Origin: Streptomyces sp. NBC_00572
GTDB taxonomy: Bacteria; Actinomycetota; Actinomycetes; Streptomycetales; Streptomycetaceae
DNA: 64,000 nt
Reading direction: 5' to 3'
NCBI RefSeq assembly: GCF_026341815.1
Contig: NZ_JAPENX010000001.1
Span: 2,976,001 to 3,040,000 of the forward strand
A model generated the notes under the pieces. The model saw only the letters and a program-made list of their open reading frames with translations. It had not been told where the DNA came from and made no database searches. The translations under genes and the position numbers were made by a program. This document shows positions 45,250 to 53,971 of the stretch, in pieces (the first letter of the stretch is position 1; each line of letters opens with the position of its first letter).

Positions 45250-45846
45250 ATGCCGAATTCCCCTTCCCCTTCCCCGTCCCCTTCCCCGTTCTCTCCTTCC
45301 TCCAGGCTGCGCCGAGCGCTTCTGCCGTTCGTAGCCGCCGTCGCCCTCCTGGGCACCGCCGGTTCATCCGCGGCCGGCGCCGTCGAGGCGTGCGGTTCCG
45401 TCATCACGGCTCCGCTCGCCCGGCCCGTATCCGCCGACGATCCCTGTCCCAGCGCCGACCCGGTCGTGTGCCGGATCCGCGTTCTGCCGATGGACGAGAA
45501 GGTCGAGGCCCAGCGGACCCGGATGCGGTACCACGGGCTCCTGGAGGACATGCACCGCACGGAGGCCGCCATGCGGGAGGCGGGTGCCACGGACGAGGAG
45601 ATCGCCCGGGAGCTGGTCGACATGCGGAACCAGGCCAAGGAGATCACCCGCGCCGGCATGACCCGGGAGGAGGTGCGGATCCTGGAGGAGCGGAACATCG
45701 CCAAGTACGGCAACCCGCTCGGCCCCACCGCGGACCAGCTGTACGCCAAGTACGGCTCCTGGCAGCAGGTGATCGACGCGTCGATGCGGACCAGCTACGC
45801 CGTCGACCGCGAACTCAGCCTTGAGTACCGCCCCTGCCCCGTGTAG
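45250..45846 (+). CDS. Secreted protein with charged helical region, function unknown
   Basis: 198 aa. Very Ser/Pro-rich first 15 residues from CCCTTCC repeats, a signal peptide (ALLPFVAAVALLGTAGSSAAGAV), Cys-containing mature start (VEACGSV, DDPCPSADPVVCRI), then long Arg/Glu-rich helices (EAAMREAGATDEEIARELVDMR). A conserved last part includes PTADQLYAKYGSWQQVIDASM. I do not recognise a family. The 288 bp between it and the previous gene show no further gene. Confidence 0.75.
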   Translation: MPNSPSPSPSPSPFSPSSRLRRALLPFVAAVALLGTAGSSAAGAVEACGSVITAPLARPVSADDPCPSADPVVCRIRVLPMDEKVEAQRTRMRYHGLLEDMHRTEAAMREAGATDEEIARELVDMRNQAKEITRAGMTREEVRILEERNIAKYGNPLGPTADQLYAKYGSWQQVIDASMRTSYAVDRELSLEYRPCPV

Positions 45847-45863
45847 GTGGGCGGAACGCACGT

Positions 45864-45907
45864 ACGCCGGTGGGCCGGAACGCATCAGCGTCCCGGCCCA
45901 CCGGCGT
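45864..45907. terminator. Bidirectional hairpin
   Basis: 15-bp stem ACGCCGGTGGGCCGG with 45893-45907, inner ACGC/GCGT extension, between the convergent secreted-protein and VOC genes. Confidence 0.8.
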
Positions 45908-45928
45908 TCCCCGCGCCGCGGGGGCCTC

Positions 45929-46333
45929 CTACTCGGTCGTGCCGTGTGTGGCGGAGGGCGTGACCCACTCGACCAGCTGGACGACGACGCCGTTGGGGTC
46001 GGTCAGCTGGAACAGGCGCTCTCCCCAGGGCTCTTCGCGCAGCGGCATCGTGAGGGGAGCGCCCGCGGCGCGCAGGCGGGCCTCTTCCGCCGCGAGGTCG
46101 GTCACGGTCAGCGCCAGGATCAGGCCGGCGGCCTGCTGGTCGCGCTGCTCGGGCGGGAGGACCTCGGTGCCCCGGCTGAGCAGCACGATGTCGACGGCGG
46201 CGTCCTCGCGGGTCAGCGAGGCGAAGCCGTCGGCGGCCATCGCCACCTGGTAGCCGAGGTGGGTGGTGAGGAACTCGCGGGAGGCGTCCACGTCGGCGAC
46301 GGTGAGGGAGAGGGTGGAGGTTGAGACGTTCAC
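45929..46333 (-). CDS. VOC (glyoxalase-like) family protein
   Basis: 134 aa from GTG 46333. Two beta-alpha-beta-beta-beta modules: LSLTVADVDASREFLTTHLG and ILALTVTDLAAEEARLRAAG, ending QLTDPNGVVVQLVEW with the C-terminal metal Glu; the expected N-terminal His is not obvious (NVSTSTLS). Likely a binding or dioxygenase-like protein rather than true glyoxalase I; related ones give bleomycin-type resistance. Confidence 0.88.
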   Translation of the reverse strand: MNVSTSTLSLTVADVDASREFLTTHLGYQVAMAADGFASLTREDAAVDIVLLSRGTEVLPPEQRDQQAAGLILALTVTDLAAEEARLRAAGAPLTMPLREEPWGERLFQLTDPNGVVVQLVEWVTPSATHGTTE

Positions 46334-46356
46334 GGCGACTCCTCGCTAGTCATGCA

Positions 46357-46432
46357 GCAGGCGATCAGGCGGTCAAGCAGTCAAGAAATCAAGCGGTCAG
46401 GCGATCAGGCGACCAGGCAGTCAGGCGGGCGG
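46357..46432. repeat. Degenerate 8-9 bp tandem array
   Basis: Repeats of GCGATCAG / GCGGTCAAG / GCAGTCAG between the VOC start and a small ORF stop. Read on the minus strand it gives CGCCTGA units with many TGA codons. Confidence 0.75.
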
Positions 46433-46441
46433 GGCCAGGTC

Positions 46442-46660
46442 TCAGTACGTGCGCCGCGGCGCCTGGATCCGGTTGCGGGTGGCGGCGGGCGCCCCGCGGT
46501 GGCCGGTGCGCGGCAGTTCGCGGAGCGGGCGGCGCTGGGCGGTGACGGGCACCGGCCCTGCGTCCTGCCGTCCATCGGCGGCGGCGAGCTTGGCGGTGCT
46601 GAACGCAGCACTGAGAGCGGTGCTGAGCGTGGCGGGATCCAGCTTCGGCAGATGCGGCAT
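46442..46660 (-). CDS. Possible small basic protein, function unknown
   Basis: 72 aa. ATG 46660 preceded by AGAGG at 8 bp. Begins MPHLPKLDPATLSTALSAAF and ends in an Arg/Pro-rich tail (RNRIQAPRRTY). No family recognised. Divergent from a TetR gene whose inverted repeats lie between, which supports it being expressed, but a chance ORF cannot be excluded. Confidence 0.45.
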   Translation of the reverse strand: MPHLPKLDPATLSTALSAAFSTAKLAAADGRQDAGPVPVTAQRRPLRELPRTGHRGAPAATRNRIQAPRRTY

Positions 46661-46713
46661 GCGCGACCTCTTCCCTCTGGTTCTACGAGGCGATTTTTGC
46701 GACGGACGTAACT

Positions 46714-46763
46714 TTACGCACGACGTCGCGAGTGCGTCAAGCATATTTTTACGTCGCGTGTAA
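46714..46763. promoter_or_regulatory. Inverted TTAC-type half-sites before the TetR gene
   Basis: TTACGCACGACGT (46714-46726) faces ACGTCGCGTGTAA (46751-46763), whose complement TTACACGCGACGT matches at 11 of 13. The second ends 9 bp before the TetR start. An AT-rich ATATTTTT lies between, probably promoter. Confidence 0.5.
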
Positions 46764-46772
46764 GATTCGCTC

Positions 46773-47417
46773 ATGGGTACCGAGAGCATGGGACTCCGAG
46801 AGTCCAAGAAGCAGGAGACCAGGCAGCTGATCTCCGACCACGCCACCCGCCTCTTCATGGAGCAGGGCTTCGAGCAGACGACCATCGCCGAGATCGCCAC
46901 GGCGGCCCGCGTCGCCAAGAAGACGGTCACCAACTACTTCCCGCGGAAGGAGGACCTGGCCCTCGACCACCACGAGGCGTTCACCGCGACCCTGGCCCGC
47001 GCGGTCGCCGGCCGGGCCGCGGGCGAGTCGGCGCTCACCGTGCTGCGGCGCGAGTTCGCCGCCGCGGTGGAGCGGTGCGACCCCGTCGCGGGCTTCGCCG
47101 GCCCGGAGTTCGCCCGCATGATCGCCGAAAGCCTCACCCTGAGCGCCCGCCTGCGCGAACTCCACGACCTGCGCGAGGAGGCCCTCGCCGAAGCCCTCGC
47201 GGCGGACGTCCCCTCCAACACCTCGCCCGAGCGCCCGGCCATCGCCCCCCGGGCCGCCGCGGCACTCCTCGGCGCCGCCCACCGGCTGCTGTTCCAGCGG
47301 ATCCAGGAACTCACGCTCGCCGGAGAGCCCAACGCCCAGATCGCCGCCACCGTGGCCCCGGAGGCCACGTACGTCTTCGACCTCCTCGAAACCGGCCTCC
47401 CCACCGGGGAACACTGA
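46773..47417 (+). CDS. TetR/AcrR-family regulator
   Basis: 214 aa. HTH at about 18-62 (LISDHATRLFMEQGFEQTTI, ARVAKKTVTNYFPRKEDLAL) with the TNYFP signature of regulators such as those of aromatic or antibiotic export genes. Divergent small ORF is the only adjacent candidate target. ATG 46773 or the ATG five codons later. Ends at the terminator shared with tRNA-Ser. Confidence 0.9.
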   Translation: MGTESMGLRESKKQETRQLISDHATRLFMEQGFEQTTIAEIATAARVAKKTVTNYFPRKEDLALDHHEAFTATLARAVAGRAAGESALTVLRREFAAAVERCDPVAGFAGPEFARMIAESLTLSARLRELHDLREEALAEALAADVPSNTSPERPAIAPRAAAALLGAAHRLLFQRIQELTLAGEPNAQIAATVAPEATYVFDLLETGLPTGEH

Positions 47418-47434
47418 CCGACCCCGACAACGCC

Positions 47435-47466
47435 GAAGGGCCCCGCTGCAAGCAGCGGGGCCCTTC
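47435..47466. terminator. Perfect 15-bp hairpin between TetR gene and tRNA-Ser(GGA)
   Basis: GAAGGGCCCCGCTGC pairs with 47452-47466 over a 2-nt loop; works for both converging units. Confidence 0.85.
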
Positions 47467-47489
47467 AACGAATTGCCCGGTGAGAGCAA

Positions 47490-47577
47490 TGGCGGAGGAT
47501 ACGAGATTCGAACTCGTGAGGGGTTGCCCCCAACACGCTTTCCAAGCGTGCGCCCTAGGCCTCTAGGCGAATCCTCC
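47490..47577 (-). tRNA. tRNA-Ser(GGA)
   Basis: Minus strand: acceptor GGAGGAT/ATCCTCC, anticodon GGA in CTTGGAAAG reading UCC, long variable arm, GTTCGAATC T loop, discriminator G and encoded CCA. Confidence 0.96.
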
Positions 47578-47693
47578 GCGGCGAACATTACATGACCGGA
47601 GAGGGTGCTCGCGAACTCGATCCTGGTGGGGGGTGGTGAGGGGGTCCGGGAGGGGGCGTGGGGCCTTGGGGGGTCTGCGATCGGGTACTCTGG

Positions 47694-47789
47694 GCGGAGC
47701 CCCTCACGCGGTGCTATCTGACTGAACTCCCCCAGGGCCGGAAGGCAGCAAGGGTAGGTCGGCTCTGGCAGGTGCGTGGGGGGCGCTTG
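47694..47789 (+). ncRNA. ffs: Small bacterial SRP RNA (4.5S)
   Basis: Contains the invariant SRP helix 8 core CAGGGCCGGAAGGCAGCAAG at about 47733-47752, with the GGAA tetraloop and internal loops that bind Ffh. Outer arms CCCCTCACGC and GCGTGGGGGG pair across the molecule. Ends are estimated from the pairing. Upstream GGTACTCT (about 47684) resembles a -10. Confidence 0.93.
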
Positions 47790-47829
47790 CGTTCCCGTGC
47801 GTGGGTCGAGTCCGGGGCTGTGGGGACGG

Positions 47830-47934
47830 CGTACCGGGGCTGCTGCTGTCTGATGGGGGCGGTCGTACGAGGGCGGCTCGCGCTGTCCGTGAGGGCGGCG
47901 TACGAGGGCGGCTCCCGCTGTCTGTGAGGGACGG
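47830..47934. repeat. Three 35-bp tandem copies between ffs and dnaX
   Basis: Units at about 47830 (degenerate), 47864 and 47899, sharing CGTACGAGGGCGGCTC and CTGTCYGTGAGGG. No gene in the 208 bp between ffs and dnaX. Confidence 0.8.
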
Positions 47935-47997
47935 GGTCCGGGCGGAGCCGCGGCGGTTTTTCCCGGGTTGTCGGTGGGCGCCTATAACCTCGTACAT

Positions 47998-50136
47998 GTG
48001 TCGTCTCTCGCGCTCTACCGCCGCTATCGCCCCGAGTCCTTCGCCGAGGTCATCGGGCAGGAGCATGTCACTGACCCGTTGCAGCAGGCCCTGCGGAACA
48101 ACCGGGTCAATCACGCGTACCTGTTCAGCGGCCCCCGCGGCTGTGGCAAGACGACCAGTGCGCGCATTCTCGCGCGGTGTCTGAACTGCGAGCAGGGGCC
48201 CACGCCGACGCCCTGCGGGGAGTGCCAGTCCTGCCGTGACCTCGCGCGGAACGGGCCGGGGTCGATCGACGTCATCGAGATCGACGCCGCCTCGCACGGT
48301 GGTGTGGACGATGCCCGTGACCTGCGCGAGAAGGCCTTCTTCGGGCCCGCCTCCAGTCGGTACAAGATCTACATCATCGACGAGGCCCACATGGTCACCT
48401 CGGCGGGCTTCAACGCCCTCCTGAAGGTGGTCGAGGAGCCGCCGGAGCACCTCAAGTTCATCTTCGCCACGACCGAGCCCGAGAAGGTCATCGGGACCAT
48501 CCGGTCGCGTACGCACCACTACCCCTTCCGGCTCGTGCCCCCCGGCACCCTGCGGGAGTACCTGGGCGAGGTCTGCGGGCGCGAGGGCATTCCCGTCGAG
48601 GACGGCGTGCTGCCGCTCGTCGTGCGCGCCGGTGCCGGTTCCGTGCGTGACTCGATGTCCGTCATGGACCAGCTGCTCGCCGGCGCCGCCGCCGACGGCG
48701 TGACGTACGCCATGGCCACCTCTCTGCTCGGCTACACGGACGGGTCGCTGCTCGACGCGGTCGTGGAGGCCTTCGCCGCCGGTGACGGCGCCGCCGCGTT
48801 CGAGGTCGTCGACACGGTCATCGAGGGCGGCAACGACCCGCGCAGGTTCGTCGCCGACCTCCTTGAGCGGCTGCGCGACCTGGTGATCCTGGCCGCCGTG
48901 CCGGACGCCGCCGAGAAGGGGCTCATCGACGCCCCGGTCGACGTGATCGAGCGCATGCAGGCGCAGGCGTCCGTGTTCGGTGCCGCCGAGCTCAGCCGGG
49001 CCGCCGACCTGGTCAACACCGGACTCACCGAGATGCGGGGCGCCACCTCGCCCCGGCTCCAGCTGGAGCTGATCTGCGCGCGCGTGCTGCTGCCCGCCGC
49101 CTTCGACGACGAGCGGTCCGTCCAGGCGCGCCTCGACCGGCTGGAGCGCGGTGCAGCCGCCGCGCCCGCGCCCGTCTTCACGCCCGGACCTCCCGCGACC
49201 TCCATGGGGTACGTCCCCGGTCCCGACGCCCACACCCCGATGGCCCCGCCCCCGCAGGCTCCCGCGCCCGCCCCCATGTCCGTACAGGCTCCGCCGCAGG
49301 CCGCACCGGCACCCGCAGCGCCGGCACCCGAGCCCGTCCAGGCGCAGCCCGCCGCGTCCCGTCCCGGTGCCTGGCCAGGCGCCGCCGCCCCCGGCGGTGG
49401 TGGACCCGGCGCCTGGCCCGGCACATCCGCCCCCGCGGCCCCGGCCCCGGCCCCGGCTCAGGCCGCCCCCGCTCCCGCGCACGCACAGCCCGCGCCGCAG
49501 GCCCCCGCGCCCGCTCCCGCCGCCACGGGCGGCGGCGGGGACACCGCCCAGGTGCGCAACCTCTGGCCGCAGATCCTCGACGCCGTGAAGAACCGGCGAC
49601 GCTTCACCTGGATCCTGCTCAGCCAGAACGCGCAGGTCGCGGGCTTCGACGGCACGACCCTCCAGCTCGGCTTCCTCAACGCCGGAGCCCGCGACAACTT
49701 CGCGAGCAGCGGCAGCGAGGACGTCCTGAAGCAGGCCCTCGCCGAGCAGTTCAACGTGAACTGGAAGGTCGAGGCGATCATCGACCCCTCGGGCGGCGCC
49801 TCGCCGCCGCCCGCCGCCACCGGCTTCGGCGGGTCGGGCGGGACCGGAGGCTTCGGCCGCCCCCAGGCCCCCGCGCCGGCCTTCCAGCAGGCCCCGCCGC
49901 CCGCCCCCGTACAGCCGCAGGCGCAGGCTGCTCCCGCGTTCCCGCAGGCGCAGGCGTCCGCCCCGGCGCAGGCCCCCGCGCCCGCGTACACGCCGCCCGC
50001 GCCGCAGCCCGTGGCGCCCGAGGACGACGTGCCCGAGGAAGACGATCCGGACCTCGTCGACTCCGCCCTCTCCGGGCACGACCTGATCGTGCGCGAGCTC
50101 GGAGCCACCGTTGTGGAGGAATACACGAACGAGTAG
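47998..50136 (+). CDS. dnaX: DNA polymerase III subunit gamma/tau
   Basis: 712 aa from GTG 47998. Walker A GPRGCGKT at 45-52, zinc Cys 61, 64, 73, 76, 79, IIDEAHM sensor/Walker B, SRC-like finger replaced by the usual TTEPEKVIGTIRSR. From about 385 to 525 an Ala/Pro/Gln linker typical of Streptomyces, then a folded domain (LWPQILDAVKNRRRFTWILLSQ) and a second AP-rich linker, ending acidic. Clamp loader core and polymerase organiser. TATAAC at 47983-47988 is so close to GTG that the mRNA may be leaderless. Confidence 0.96.
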   Translation: MSSLALYRRYRPESFAEVIGQEHVTDPLQQALRNNRVNHAYLFSGPRGCGKTTSARILARCLNCEQGPTPTPCGECQSCRDLARNGPGSIDVIEIDAASHGGVDDARDLREKAFFGPASSRYKIYIIDEAHMVTSAGFNALLKVVEEPPEHLKFIFATTEPEKVIGTIRSRTHHYPFRLVPPGTLREYLGEVCGREGIPVEDGVLPLVVRAGAGSVRDSMSVMDQLLAGAAADGVTYAMATSLLGYTDGSLLDAVVEAFAAGDGAAAFEVVDTVIEGGNDPRRFVADLLERLRDLVILAAVPDAAEKGLIDAPVDVIERMQAQASVFGAAELSRAADLVNTGLTEMRGATSPRLQLELICARVLLPAAFDDERSVQARLDRLERGAAAAPAPVFTPGPPATSMGYVPGPDAHTPMAPPPQAPAPAPMSVQAPPQAAPAPAAPAPEPVQAQPAASRPGAWPGAAAPGGGGPGAWPGTSAPAAPAPAPAQAAPAPAHAQPAPQAPAPAPAATGGGGDTAQVRNLWPQILDAVKNRRRFTWILLSQNAQVAGFDGTTLQLGFLNAGARDNFASSGSEDVLKQALAEQFNVNWKVEAIIDPSGGASPPPAATGFGGSGGTGGFGRPQAPAPAFQQAPPPAPVQPQAQAAPAFPQAQASAPAQAPAPAYTPPAPQPVAPEDDVPEEDDPDLVDSALSGHDLIVRELGATVVEEYTNE

Positions 50137-50197
50137 GGGCGTCTCGTTCAGTGGCCCGCACAAGGGGCATCCCGGTCGGCGGACTACCCTGGCTGGC

Positions 50198-51448
50198 GTG
50201 AAGGTCCTCGTAATCGGCGGCGGCGCCCGCGAACACGCCCTGTGCCGCTCTCTCTCCCTCGATCCCGACGTCACCGCTCTGCACTGCGCGCCCGGCAACG
50301 CCGGAATCGCGGAGGTCGCCGAGCTGCACCCCGTCGACCAGCTGGACGGCGACGCCGTCGCACGCCTCGCCACCGAGCTCGGCGCCGGCCTGGTCGTCGT
50401 CGGCCCGGAGGCCCCGCTGGTCGCCGGTGTCGCCGACGCCGTCCGCGCGGCCGGCATCCCCGCCTTCGGCCCGTCGCGGGAAGCGGCGCAGCTGGAGGGC
50501 TCCAAGGCGTTCGCCAAGGACGTCATGGCCGGCGCCGGGGTGCCCACCGCCCGCAGCTACGTCTGCACGACCCCGGAGGAGATCGACGAAGCGCTCGACG
50601 CCTTCGGCGCTCCCTACGTCGTGAAGGACGACGGCCTCGCCGCCGGCAAGGGCGTCGTCGTCACCGACGACCTCGCCCAGGCCCGGGCCCACGCGCTCGC
50701 GTGCGACCGCGTGGTCATCGAGGAGTACCTCGACGGCCCCGAGGTCTCCCTCTTCGCCATCACCGACGGCACCACCGTCCTCCCGCTGCGGCCCGCGCAG
50801 GACTTCAAGCGCGCGCTCGACGGCGACGAGGGCCCGAACACCGGCGGCATGGGCGCCTACTCGCCGCTGCCCTGGGCCGACCCGAAGCTGGTCGACGAGG
50901 TCCTCGCGACCGTCCTCCAGCCGACGGTCGACGAGCTGCGCCGCCGCGGCACGCCGTTCTCGGGCCTGCTGTACGCGGGTCTGGCGATCACCAGCCGTGG
51001 CGTACGGGTCATCGAGTTCAACGCGCGCTTCGGCGACCCCGAGACCCAGGTCGTCCTGGCCCGGCTCCGCACCCCGCTGGCGGGCATCCTGCTGAACTCC
51101 GCCAACGGCACCCTGGACGACCAGGCCCCGTTGAGCTGGAGCGACGACGCCGCGGTCACCGTGGTCGTCGCCTCCCACAACTACCCGGACACCCCGCGCA
51201 CCGGTGACCCGATCGAGGGCCTCGACGAGGTCACCGAGAAGGACGCCCCCCACGCGTACGTGCTGCACGCCGGGACCCGGCAGGACGGCGACGCGATCGT
51301 GAGCGCGGGCGGCCGCGTCCTTTCGGTCACCGCGACCGGAACGGACCTGGCGCAGGCCCGCGAGCGCGCGTACGCGGCGGTCGGCCGTATCCGTCTTGAC
51401 GGCTCCCAGCACCGTACGGACATCGCGCGGAAGGCCGCCGAAGCCTGA
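50198..51448 (+). CDS. purD: Phosphoribosylamine-glycine ligase (GARS)
   Basis: 416 aa from GTG 50198. VLVIGGGAREHAL N-terminal domain, ATP-grasp loop APYVVKDDGLAAGKGVVV, GPEVSLFAITDG, NTGGMGAYSPLP, and EFNARFGDPETQ metal/ATP site. Joins 5-phosphoribosylamine and glycine to GAR (step 2 of IMP synthesis). Separated from dnaX by 61 bp and followed by a terminator, so it seems a single-gene unit. Confidence 0.97.
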   Translation: MKVLVIGGGAREHALCRSLSLDPDVTALHCAPGNAGIAEVAELHPVDQLDGDAVARLATELGAGLVVVGPEAPLVAGVADAVRAAGIPAFGPSREAAQLEGSKAFAKDVMAGAGVPTARSYVCTTPEEIDEALDAFGAPYVVKDDGLAAGKGVVVTDDLAQARAHALACDRVVIEEYLDGPEVSLFAITDGTTVLPLRPAQDFKRALDGDEGPNTGGMGAYSPLPWADPKLVDEVLATVLQPTVDELRRRGTPFSGLLYAGLAITSRGVRVIEFNARFGDPETQVVLARLRTPLAGILLNSANGTLDDQAPLSWSDDAAVTVVVASHNYPDTPRTGDPIEGLDEVTEKDAPHAYVLHAGTRQDGDAIVSAGGRVLSVTATGTDLAQARERAYAAVGRIRLDGSQHRTDIARKAAEA

Positions 51449-51464
51449 CGGCGCCGCCGATTTC

Positions 51465-51500
51465 TCGCGCGGCCGTGCGGTGGACCGTACGGCCGCGCGA
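51465..51500 (+). terminator. Hairpin after purD
   Basis: 12-bp perfect arms TCGCGCGGCCGT / ACGGCCGCGCGA with a 12-nt loop that can itself form GGT/ACC. Confidence 0.8.
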
Positions 51501-51699
51501 AATCCATCACCTTTGCCCAAAGCCATACCTTCGAGTGACGGCTGGGCCATCCGGATGACGTTCGCCGAAGCCCCAACTAGGGTGCGGCGGAGGCGTTCCG
51601 GCACTTGGCCCACCGGCATTGCGATGTCAGTGACGGGTGCCACAGTGGGGGAGTGAGCAACACCGCCACAGGCAGTCCCGACATGGGCAGGAGGGGGTG

Positions 51700-53634
51700 A
51701 TGTACGGCGTGTCCGGTACCGGTTCCGTTGTCGGCGAGGAGTGGGGAGCGCGCGCCGCGCACTCCCGGGCCCTCGCCGTCCTCCGGGTCCGCGGCAGGGC
51801 GCTGGGCCTCGCGGTCCTCCCCGCCGCCGTGGCCGTCGTCCTCTACGCGGGCGGGGTCACCGGCCACTTCACCGGCTCCGGCTGGGACACGGCCCGCTGG
51901 GTCGTGACCGTCCTCGCGATCCTCGTCCTCCTCGCCGCCACGGCCGTCGCCCTCGTCGTCGTCCGGGCCCGCCCGGCCGCCACTCCGACGGTGGAGCTCT
52001 CCGAGACCGCCGCCCCCGACCTCTACCGGCTCGTCCGGGACCTGGCCGACCGGCTCGACGTCCCGGCACCCGCCGCGATAGCCCTGACCCCGGACTGCGA
52101 CAGCTGGCTTGAGGACCGCACCCACCGGGCCCACCGCGCGCTGCGCACACCGGCCGACGGTGAGGGCGAAAGCGAAGGCGCGCCCGTCCTCGTCATAGGT
52201 TCGCCCTTCCTGTGGTGGATGCGCGTCGGCGAGCTGCGGGCGGTCCTCGCCCCCGTCGTCGCCGGTACGGGCCCCGCGGGGCACCCCGACATAGCCGCCG
52301 CACGCCGCTTCGTCCGAGGCCTGGACGCCGCCGTGGCCGTACCCGGGACGCCCGGCCTCGACCCCGTCCGCCGACTCGGCGCGCGAGGCGTCGGGCGGGT
52401 CGCCCGCGTCCTCCTCCGCGCCTGCCGCGGGCACGCCGCCGAGATGGAGCGCGGGGTCGCCGCCGCCGGATCGGAGCGCGCCCAGGCCGTCGACTACGGC
52501 GTACGGATCGTCGCCCAGGAACAGGTCGGCCTGGCGTACGCGGGCTGGGACCGGCTTCTGACCCGCGTCGCGCTCCCCGCCTGGCGCATGGGCCGCTGGC
52601 CCGCCAAGCTCGACGCGGGCGTGGTCTCGGCCCTGACCGAACTCTCCCGCCGCGACCGGCTCGCGGACGGCTTCTCCTCCCGGCTCGGCGAGCGCCCCGC
52701 CTGTGACCTCCTGGAGGAGCCGGGCGCGGTCGACGAGGCCACCTCGCTGCTCGCCGCCCGCCTCTTCCACGGCGGCCCGGCCGCACCCGGGCCCGACTGG
52801 TCCCCGGTGGAGTGGAGCCAGTACCCGGAGGAGGTCGTCGACCGGAAGTGGCGCACCGACGCGGCCCGGCTGCACCAGGTCCTGGACGGCCTCGGCCGGG
52901 CGGACTCCGCGGCCGGTGGCGGGACCGGGAACGGTGTGGACGTCGCCGCCGGCCCGACCCTGACCCGGGTGATCGCCCACCTGTCCACGGAGCCGACGAA
53001 GCCCGCCGACCCCGACGCCGACCCCGACCCCGACGGGAACGTGGACGGGGCAGCGCCCGAGGCCGCCGCCGACGAGCTTTCGCCCCCGGAAGGCGATCAC
53101 GCCCTCGCTCACGACGACGGCCACCTCGCCGACGCCGATACCGATACCGATACCGATACCGACGTCGACGAAGAGCCCGTCAACCCCGCCGCCGAGGCCC
53201 TCGCGGGCGCGCTCAGCGCGCTCCTCGCGCGCGAGGAGGCCGAACGGGAGGCGCGGGTGGCCGCCACAGCGCTGACGGTCGAGGCGGCGGCCCTGGGCGC
53301 CGAGAAGGACGACCGGTCCGGCAGCACACCCCCCGGGGCCGTCAGCGGCCCCGACGGGCCCTTGCCGCTGTTCCCGCTCCAGCCGCCCCGTTCCGGCCGT
53401 GATCTGCTCGCCGACCACGTCACCGCGATGGTCTGCTGCGCGGCCGTGGACACCGCCGAGGCCGCCCCTGGCCTCGACTGGCTCGACGGGCCCGCCCTGC
53501 TCGTCGGCGGCGAGCGGGCGGCGGACCTCGGCCCCCGTGTCCTCGCCCTCGTCGAGGACGGCGACCCGGAGCCGCTGCGGGTCTGGCTGGCCCGCACGGG
53601 AGTACGCCCGGAGAAGCCGGTACGCCTGGTCTGA
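51700..53634 (+). CDS. Two-helix membrane protein with degenerate M48-peptidase-like domain
   Basis: 644 aa from ATG 51700 (GAGGGGGTG upstream). Two N-terminal membrane helices (about 32-50, 62-85). Residues about 95-200 follow the order of M48 peptidases (APDLYRLVRDLADRLDVPAP, VLVIGSPFLWWMRVGELRAVLA), but where HExxH is expected the sequence reads PVVAG, so zinc is not bound. A later acidic stretch (DPDADPDPD and DTDTDTD from GATACC repeats) is disordered. C-terminal DLLADHVTAMVCC domain unknown. I recall a similar gene at this place in other Streptomyces. Confidence 0.8.
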   Translation: MYGVSGTGSVVGEEWGARAAHSRALAVLRVRGRALGLAVLPAAVAVVLYAGGVTGHFTGSGWDTARWVVTVLAILVLLAATAVALVVVRARPAATPTVELSETAAPDLYRLVRDLADRLDVPAPAAIALTPDCDSWLEDRTHRAHRALRTPADGEGESEGAPVLVIGSPFLWWMRVGELRAVLAPVVAGTGPAGHPDIAAARRFVRGLDAAVAVPGTPGLDPVRRLGARGVGRVARVLLRACRGHAAEMERGVAAAGSERAQAVDYGVRIVAQEQVGLAYAGWDRLLTRVALPAWRMGRWPAKLDAGVVSALTELSRRDRLADGFSSRLGERPACDLLEEPGAVDEATSLLAARLFHGGPAAPGPDWSPVEWSQYPEEVVDRKWRTDAARLHQVLDGLGRADSAAGGGTGNGVDVAAGPTLTRVIAHLSTEPTKPADPDADPDPDGNVDGAAPEAAADELSPPEGDHALAHDDGHLADADTDTDTDTDVDEEPVNPAAEALAGALSALLAREEAEREARVAATALTVEAAALGAEKDDRSGSTPPGAVSGPDGPLPLFPLQPPRSGRDLLADHVTAMVCCAAVDTAEAAPGLDWLDGPALLVGGERAADLGPRVLALVEDGDPEPLRVWLARTGVRPEKPVRLV

Positions 53635-53657
53635 AGCCGGCCTGAAGCCTGGTCTGA
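53624..53657 (+). repeat. 23-bp-period duplication spanning a stop codon
   Basis: GCCTGGTCTGA at 53624-53634 (ends in the TGA stop) recurs at 53647-53657. Confidence 0.75.
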
Positions 53658-53658
53658 T

Positions 53659-53706
53659 GCCGGAAACGAAGCCGGAAACGAAGCCGGAAACGAAGCCAGG
53701 CACGAA
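53659..53706. repeat. 12-bp tandem repeat, three exact and one degenerate copy
   Basis: GCCGGAAACGAA at 53659, 53671, 53683 and GCCAGGCACGAA at 53695. The rest of the 337-bp gap (to 53971) has GGC-CTGAACC repeats near 53858-53880 and no convincing gene. Confidence 0.85.
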
Positions 53707-53971
53707 GCCGGGCCCGAGGTCGCCCGGACGCGCCCCGGAGATCACCCGTTTCGGAGCCCTGGCTTCCACTCTCGTCAATTCACGACGAACGGTGACGGAG
53801 TGCGTGCGTTATGTGATGTGCTGGAGACCGCCACTGACAGAGGCACGAACCAGGGGCCTGAACCGGGCGCCTGAACCAGCGGCACGAGCCGGGGCATGTA
53901 CACGGCAGGCACGTCGGGCATACAGCAGGCACTGACCAGCCGACCCGGGGGAGTCGAGGGAGGGGCGCAGC

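Noticed and set aside
47704..50547. Long minus-strand frame across ffs and dnaX
   Set aside because: Runs through the SRP RNA and dnaX; only low-complexity Gly/Arg/Val text.
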